Shown here: positions 59,194 to 64,000 of the stretch, one piece after another
Layout: each line of letters begins with the position of its first letter
Position numbering within the stretch: the stretch's first letter is position 1
Source of the DNA: Clostridiales bacterium
Lineage (GTDB): Bacteria > Bacillota > Clostridia > Lachnospirales > Lachnospiraceae
DNA length: 64,000 bases
Direction: 5' to 3'
Assembly: GCA_012839295.1 (NCBI GenBank)
Contig: DUNO01000049.1
Coordinates: 62,001-126,000 of the forward strand
Program-made: the position numbers and the translations under genes
Notes under the pieces: model-generated
The model's input: the letters and a program-made list of their open reading frames with translations, nothing else
The model's database searches: none
Told to the model about the DNA's origin: nothing

Positions 59194-60861
59194 CTAGTCC
59201 CTCCCATCTAATAAGCTTCTTTGATATGGTATTTGTATCCTTATCCTTGTCCTTCCCTTGCTGCTTTCAATGGAAAATGATGCATCCTCCCCATAGATCA
59301 GCTTTAGCCTTTCCTTTACATTGGTAATACCGATATGATTACCGCTCCTGGTAATCTTCCGGTTTGAATTGATCTGTTCAAGGACCTTATTGGGAAATCC
59401 CAACCCATTATCCTCCACCTCAATCAGCAAATAATCCTCGCCCCTGCGCCAAAGCCTTACCCTGACATGCAGCACCGGCACTAAGGTTATATTATGGTTA
59501 ATGCTATTTTCCACAAAGGTCTGGATGATTAATGGGGGGACTAGAATTTCCTTTTCCTCCACCATGGATTCCAGTTCTAATTCAAGCATTCCCGGATATC
59601 TCATCTGTTGGATTTCTCCATAATCCATGACACACTTTTCTTCCCTGCTCAGTGGTACCAGCGCATCCTTTGTGCTTAATAAATACCTGAAATAATTTGA
59701 GGTCACCTTAGAAAGCTTCTGGACTGTTTCAAACTCCTTCATCCCTGCCAGCCCATAGATTAGGTTTAGTATATTGCAGTAAAAATGCGGCTGGATCTGA
59801 ACCCTTAGGAAGCTGCCCTGGATTTTCTGGCGCCTTAATTCCAATTCATATATTTCAATCTTTAAACCCATGATCTGTTCCGCCATGGAATTAAATGCCC
59901 TGTTTACCGAGCTTATTTCCTCACTATTCGTATCCTCCTTAAGCCGTACATCGAGCTTGCCGCGGCTAAACTGCTCCATGGCGTCCTTTAGCTTCTTTAA
60001 AGGAGTTAATACCATTTTCCTTTCTATCTGCAGGTTTACTATGATAACGATGATGGACATGACAGCCACGCTTACTGCAATTAACAGCAGTATCTTATAG
60101 TCACTATATATTTTGCTGTCTCTTACATGTACCTGTATCGAATAGGGCATATATGCTGTCGCAATCCGAAAGGAGGAGAAGGATTTGCCTTGCTCTACCG
60201 GGTCTCCTATCTGGCTGATGACCTCCTCACCGTTTACAAAGGCAACATAATCCAGCTGCTTGGTGTCCTGGGTTAAGGAGTTCAAAATCACGTCACATGG
60301 AACTACGGTTCCAATATATCCATTGTTTACTGCAAAATACTGTATAAAATAGTGCCTCCCGCCAATGTATACATAGTTCCAGCTTAAGCTCGGCTTTCTG
60401 TCCTCCAATATAATATAATCCCTGATTCCCTCATCCAACCCCTTTAAGTCCTTTGCCTGATTCACCAAATCGCTGGAGCGGATATAGCATTTCCTATCCG
60501 GTATATAGGTAAATACCATGATTTTATATTCATGGAGCCTGGAGATTTCAATCATGCTCTTCTGCATCATGATTTTACTTGTTTCAAATTCAACATCATC
60601 ATTGGAAAAGCACATATTCCAGTAGTAAGGCTCGTGGCTCTTTTCCGAAATTGTGATCAGTTCCTGGTTAATCATGTTCAATCTGTTTTCCCAAAAGGAT
60701 GTATACATCTCTAAGGAATTTTGGTAATTCTCAAATGTCCGTTTTTTATATATGCTGATTGAATAAAAGCTTGCCAATTCCATATAGGACAGCAGCACCA
60801 TAATGGCTATCACCAGTGATAGCATTAGCTTGATATTTAGAGATTTATTGTATTTTCCCAT
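59194..60861 (-). CDS. YesM-like sensor histidine kinase
   Basis: 555 residues. Two membrane helices (about 12-35 and 260-282) enclose an extracellular sensing domain of some 220 residues. A HAMP region follows (MVLTPLKKLKDAMEQFSRGK), then the His_kinase phosphoacceptor motif in QIQPHFYCNILNLI, where the histidine is kept but the usual LYN/QINPHF is slightly changed. The ATPase domain shows VENSINH, VEDNGLGFPNK and HIGITNVKERLKLIYGED. It phosphorylates the response regulator encoded next. It likely senses the sugar or the loaded binding protein outside the cell. Confidence 0.92.
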   Translation of the reverse strand: MGKYNKSLNIKLMLSLVIAIMVLLSYMELASFYSISIYKKRTFENYQNSLEMYTSFWENRLNMINQELITISEKSHEPYYWNMCFSNDDVEFETSKIMMQKSMIEISRLHEYKIMVFTYIPDRKCYIRSSDLVNQAKDLKGLDEGIRDYIILEDRKPSLSWNYVYIGGRHYFIQYFAVNNGYIGTVVPCDVILNSLTQDTKQLDYVAFVNGEEVISQIGDPVEQGKSFSSFRIATAYMPYSIQVHVRDSKIYSDYKILLLIAVSVAVMSIIVIIVNLQIERKMVLTPLKKLKDAMEQFSRGKLDVRLKEDTNSEEISSVNRAFNSMAEQIMGLKIEIYELELRRQKIQGSFLRVQIQPHFYCNILNLIYGLAGMKEFETVQKLSKVTSNYFRYLLSTKDALVPLSREEKCVMDYGEIQQMRYPGMLELELESMVEEKEILVPPLIIQTFVENSINHNITLVPVLHVRVRLWRRGEDYLLIEVEDNGLGFPNKVLEQINSNRKITRSGNHIGITNVKERLKLIYGEDASFSIESSKGRTRIRIQIPYQRSLLDGRD

Positions 60862-61048
60862 CCTCTACCCCACTGTTATGTATTCCTGCATTTTACAGGT
60901 TCTATGCTTCACAATTATGATTGGATATATTCTTGATTATTGGATCCCATCTTATTATTAGATCCCATCTTAAATAGAAATAACTATGCAGATATCTTAC
61001 CACCTTATTATTACGGTCAATTCTGCCAGGAAACAGTATCTACCTCCT

Positions 61049-61121
61049 ATCATAGAATATAGAATTTTTTTATGGCAATAAGAAAAACGATCAAATCCAA
61101 TAACGAAAGCGACTACTTACC
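61049..61121 (-). promoter_or_regulatory. Promoter and upstream box of the two-component operon
   Basis: TTGCCA (61073-61078) and TATGAT (61049-61054) with an 18-bp spacer, preceded by the second copy of the 47-bp box (61073-61121). The leader to the kinase start is about 180 bases and contains a direct repeat GATCCCATCTTA (60950-60961 area and 60961-60972 area) of unknown meaning. Confidence 0.7.
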
Positions 61122-61164
61122 ATATCTCCAGCATATAACCTCATGAAGATTCCCTTTCTGCAAT

Positions 61165-61209
61165 ATAATGCCCCTTTGAATAATGCTCCTTTGGATAATG
61201 CTCCTTTGG
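61165..61209. repeat. 15-bp tandem repeat, three units
   Basis: ATAATGCCCCTTTGA, ATAATGCTCCTTTGG and ATAATGCTCCTTTGG stand at 61165, 61180 and 61195 in exact register, the last two identical. Confidence 0.85.
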
Positions 61210-61248
61210 CCAGAGCAAAAAAATAAGCCGCTGGCCCCAAAAAAACGG

Positions 61249-61326
61249 AGCTATTTTCAGACGGTGTTTAACAATATGACAGGCGATACCCCGATGGAGT
61301 ACCGCCTGAAAAATAAGTTATTTAAT
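61249..61326 (+). pseudogene. 3'-end fragment of an AraC regulator gene
   Basis: 26 codons reading SYFQTVFNNMTGDTPMEYRL then KNKLFN match residues near the end of the AraC protein encoded at 50930-52135 (SYFQTVFKNMTGDTPMEYRL, KNKLFT), also at nucleotide level. The stop codon of the original is lost. The rest of the gene is absent. Confidence 0.8.
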
Positions 61327-61341
61327 CAAGGGGATGATTCA

Positions 61342-62323
61342 TCATATCCCCCAAATGGGCACAATCAAATTCTGGCCGTCAAAGGCGGACAGCCGATCTG
61401 TTGTGCAGAGCACGGCACTTGTCCCACGCTCCAGGGTCGCCTTGTCGATGACGCTGAACACCCGGGTGAGCTGGCTCTGCGGGTTAGTAGTTTTCTTAAT
61501 TTCCATAGGATATAGCTTGCCGTTATCCTCCAGCAAAATATCGATTTCCTTCGTATCCTTATCCCGATAGTAATAAATAAATGCTTCCCGGCCACAGTTT
61601 TGATAGCTCTTGACAATCTCCGATACCACAAAATTCTCCAGAACCACACCGCTCATGGCTCCATTCATCAGGGTATTGCCATCACTCCATTTCGTCAGGT
61701 ATGCCACCAGGCCACAGTCATAGAAATAGAGCTTTGGCTTCGTTACCATGCGTTTGAGCATATTATTGGAATAAGGATGGAGATAGAACACAATGCCCAG
61801 CCTTTCCAAAATCCCAAGCCAGCTTTTGGCAGTGGACTGATTGATTCCGGCAGCATCCGAGATAGTCTTGACATTGACCATCTGCCCGCACAGTGCGGCG
61901 GTGGCGGTAATAAAGTCCATAAACTTCAACGAATCGATGGCTCCGGAGATTTCTTTTACATCCCGGTCAATATAGGTGCTGATGTAGCTGGAATAAACCG
62001 CATGGTAATCCTTATACTGCCCACTGATCAGGGCAGGCATGCCTCCCCTAAAAATACGTTCATAGAGAGCTGGCGTATCAACAACGCTGCGCTCCTTTAT
62101 CCGCTGTGACAGCTGTTCCAAATCCAGTACAAAGGGGGTTGTGGCAGCTCCGCAGATTTCCGCCTGTGACAAGGGCGCCATGTGAAGCAGGCAAACACGG
62201 CCAGCCAGCGTCTCCTGTACCCCTTCCATCAGCTTAAACACCTGGGAACCTGTCAACCAAAAATCACCGGCATGATGGCTCTGGTCTACATGTATTTTAA
62301 TATAGGTAAACAGCTCCGGCTAT
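61342..62323 (-). pseudogene. 5'-truncated DUF4143-type AAA ATPase
   Basis: The frame begins right after a TAG near 62324 (PELFTYIKIHVDQSHHAG) and runs to 61342; the first ATG is at 62256. It contains GDFWLTGSQVFKLM (sensor region), HMAPLSQAEI, RGGMPALISGQYKDYHAVY, the winged-helix INQSTAKSWLGILERLGI and the DUF4143 nuclease-like part LENFVVSEIVKSY with YRDKDTKEIDILLED. Complete members have about 80-90 more N-terminal residues with the Walker A loop GPRQVGKTT; these are missing, so the protein cannot bind ATP normally. I regard it as decayed, although the C-terminal part is well preserved. Confidence 0.7.
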
Positions 62324-62406
62324 AAAGGATTTATATAGAAGTGAAGCAAGGCTAAACATCATACTACCAGCCTAAACCTAAGGCTATTTTAATAAATTTT
62401 TCCGTA

Positions 62407-62506
62407 CTTGTATCTTAATTTTCAAAGCATTATTTCAATATTCAAATATATTTTTATCTTTGGTACATAAGACGGTTTTTTATATACTTTTCTGTGCATA
62501 ATCAAC
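62407..62506 (+). repeat. Copy of the AraC upstream region
   Basis: This 100-bp stretch aligns without gaps to 50803-50902, the promoter region of the intact AraC gene, at roughly 80% identity (shared blocks TTTTCAAAG, ATATTCAAAT, GATAAG/CATAAG, TTTTTTATATA). The AraC coding region does not follow; a Uma2 gene does. Confidence 0.75.
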
Positions 62507-62655
62507 AAGGGTTGATACAATAGCATGATTTGAACTGAGTTAGAGTTGATTTCGTGTATGACAAGTTATATAATCAATTCATGAGGAAATCATCATCAAT
62601 GGCACTTATTATAATAAGCTGTTTAAGTTGCCCAAATAGAAAGGAAGTGTTCCTA

Positions 62656-63213
62656 TTGCCACAGCCACAGCAACGACTAACTACGATCGAAGAATACGAA
62701 GCATTACCAAACGATATAAGGGCAGAGATCTTTGACGGTCAGATCCAATACATGGCCAGTCCTTCACAGCTGCATCAAACGATCCTTCTGGAGCTTTCCT
62801 CTATGCTGAATTCTTATGTAAAAGAAAGAAAAGGATCTTGCAAAGTTTTACCGGCTCCCTTTGACGTGAAGCTAAATGATGTACCACTAACCATCGTTCA
62901 ACCTGATATTATAATTGTCTGCGACAAAGATAAGCTGGACGGAAAACGCTGCAATGGCGCACCAGATTTTATTATTGAAATCGTATCGCCCGGGAATGCT
63001 TCCGATGATTATATAAAAAAGCTCTACTATTACAAAAATTATGGAGTTCGTGAGTACTGGATTGTAGATCCGAACCGAAGAACAATATCTGTAAATTATT
63101 TTGAGGAAGATATCGTCAGCATTCCTTATACATTCGGTTCTACCGTGAAAGTGAATATCTACGAAGACCTTTATATCGATTTTAAGGAAATTGAGCAGTT
63201 GATTAACTCATGA
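62656..63213 (+). CDS. Uma2 family (DUF820) putative endonuclease
   Basis: About 185 residues with the PD-(D/E)XK-like Uma2 pattern: EIFDGQIQYMASPSQLHQTI, NDVPLTIVQPDIIIVCDKDK (QPDI active-site strand), GAPDFIIEIVSPGNASDDYI (EIxSP strand) and YYKNYGVREYWIVDPNRR. The start is a TTG at 62656 behind AAGGAAGTG; the upstream open frame to an ATG at 62554 carries nothing familiar and matches no family start. Uma2 proteins are common and often found near mobile or duplicated DNA; their cellular function is not settled. It stands alone ahead of a strong terminator. Confidence 0.85.
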   Translation: MPQPQQRLTTIEEYEALPNDIRAEIFDGQIQYMASPSQLHQTILLELSSMLNSYVKERKGSCKVLPAPFDVKLNDVPLTIVQPDIIIVCDKDKLDGKRCNGAPDFIIEIVSPGNASDDYIKKLYYYKNYGVREYWIVDPNRRTISVNYFEEDIVSIPYTFGSTVKVNIYEDLYIDFKEIEQLINS

Positions 63214-63218
63214 GTGCT

Positions 63219-63263
63219 AAAAAATAACAGAGTATGATTTTCACTCATACTCTGTTATTTTTT
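63219..63263. terminator. Strong bidirectional terminator
   Basis: Perfect 19-bp stem (63219-63237 with 63245-63263), arms A-rich on one side and T-rich on the other, seven-base loop, so it works in both directions. It serves the Uma2 gene and the convergent permease gene. Confidence 0.92.
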
Positions 63264-63279
63264 GATGCTAACTCCAACT

Positions 63280-64000
63280 CTAGCCCTTCACTCCGCCGAC
63301 CACAATACCCTTAACAAAATATTTCTGGAAGAAAGGATAGATCACCAGAATCGGCAATATCCCGATGACGGCAATTGCCATCCGTATGCCAACGCTTGGG
63401 AGATCCGCGGCGGCACCGCTTGCAACCGACGAGCCCTGGCTGCTCTGCAGGAATTGGATGTTTGATATAATTGTATTTAAAATAGCCTGTATGCTAAATA
63501 ATTTTTCATCCGTAATGTAATAGAGACTATTCATCCAGTCGTTCCAATACCCCAATCCCACCATCAAGGATATGGTAGCCATCATTGGCTTCGATAAGGG
63601 AAGCACGATCTTCCACAGGATTCCATATTCTCCGCAGCCGTCAATCCTGGCTGCCTCTACCAGGGCATCCGGTATGTTTGCATTAAAGAAGGATCTCATC
63701 ATGATGATGTAAAAGCCATTCATGAGGAGCCCCGGAAATATTAAGGCCCAGAGCGTATTCTTGATGTGGAAGGTCTGGGTCCACATCATATAGCTGGGAA
63801 CCAGTCCACCGTTAAAGAGCATTGTAAAGAATACAAAAAATGAGAAAAAATAACGGAACGGGAACTCTTTCCTTGAAAGAGGGTATGCGAACAGCGTCGT
63901 AAATAATACGCTTAAGACCGTACCGATTAAGGTAACCAAAATTGTAATTCCATAGCCCTTCACAATTTTCATGCTGCTTTGGAATAAATAAATATATGCA
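63280..64000 (-). CDS. Carbohydrate ABC transporter permease (LplC type), 5' end beyond window
   Basis: The frame is open across the window edge; the ATG at 63972 is internal (AYIYLFQSS precedes it), so the first ~55 residues are outside. Visible part: SVLFTTLFAYPLSRKEFPFR, TMLFNGGLVPSYMMWTQTF, the EAA loop EAARIDGCGEYGILWKIVLP and the tail FFQKYFVKGIVVGGVKG. It is close to the permease at 54817-55710 in length and sequence and is the last gene of a second LplB/LplC-type importer locus lying mostly to the right. ATG-based length of 230 would be too short for the family. Confidence 0.88.
   Translation of the reverse strand, partial: AYIYLFQSSMKIVKGYGITILVTLIGTVLSVLFTTLFAYPLSRKEFPFRYFFSFFVFFTMLFNGGLVPSYMMWTQTFHIKNTLWALIFPGLLMNGFYIIMMRSFFNANIPDALVEAARIDGCGEYGILWKIVLPLSKPMMATISLMVGLGYWNDWMNSLYYITDEKLFSIQAILNTIISNIQFLQSSQGSSVASGAAADLPSVGIRMAIAVIGILPILVIYPFFQKYFVKGIVVGGVKG

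Noticed and set aside
63280-63972. Taking the ATG at 63972 as start of the permease
   Set aside because: The frame continues to the window edge with family-like sequence, and the protein would lack its first membrane segment.
1-64000. CRISPR arrays, tRNA or rRNA genes, intact insertion sequences
   Set aside because: None seen: the tandem repeats have no spacers, and no transposase or cloverleaf pattern was found by reading.

Overview
The window looks like chromosomal DNA of an anaerobic, low-to-moderate GC Firmicute of the Lachnospiraceae / Clostridium cluster XIVa type. This is inferred from strong AGGAGG-type ribosome sites, sigma-A promoters, YesM/YesN-type two-component genes beside carbohydrate ABC transporters, glycoside hydrolase plus GPH-symporter loci with AraC regulators, a BMP-type nucleoside transporter, and small clostridial families (DUF5685, DUF6323, DUF6179). 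I see no rRNA, tRNA, CRISPR array, prophage or intact insertion sequence.

Layout. 1-1.8 kb: an old-yellow-enzyme oxidoreductase (cut by the window edge) and an HxlR regulator. 1.9-5.7 kb: two paralogous secreted proteins of unknown function behind a foldable leader RNA. 5.8-8.4 kb: a DUF5685 / J-domain / membrane protein / rhomboid operon. 9.0-14.1 kb: a nucleoside-type ABC importer (BMP lipoprotein, ATPase, two permeases) with a terminator between the lipoprotein gene and the rest. 14.2-17.8 kb: a diguanylate cyclase, then amtB-glnK behind a long leader carrying two intrinsic terminators. 18-21 kb: DUF6323/DUF6179 pair, PdaA-type deacetylase, a small membrane protein. 21.2-28 kb: a GH106-like glycosidase, GPH symporter and AraC regulator with a truncated sialate-O-acetylesterase. 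28-33.6 kb: AEC transporter, thioesterase, lipase-like hydrolase, HAD phosphatase and a gene graveyard holding a collapsed hicB/hicA pair.

33.6-45.3 kb is one long catabolic operon with its GntR regulator: Zn-dehydrogenase, TIM-barrel epimerase, split transketolase, hydroxyacid reductase of the GarR type, a complete Liv-type ABC transporter and glycerate kinase. Together they suggest uptake and oxidation/isomerisation of a polyol or sugar acid, ketol transfer, and drainage of a C3 product through glycerate. 45.8-46.8 kb: L-asparaginase. 47-52 kb: GH2 glycosidase, GPH symporter and AraC regulator. 52-61 kb: GH3 glycosidase, lipoprotein-dependent sugar ABC transporter and a YesM/YesN-like two-component system; both promoters of this locus share a conserved ~47-bp box against the -35 hexamer. 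61-64 kb: a scarred region with an AraC gene fragment, a headless DUF4143 ATPase, a Uma2-family protein and the end of another sugar ABC permease.

Recurring themes are short tandem repeats of 15-22 bp directly behind genes, gene remnants in intergenic spaces, and terminators placed after the binding-protein gene of ABC operons. Several starts were moved downstream from the longest open frame because of ribosome-site position or an intervening terminator.
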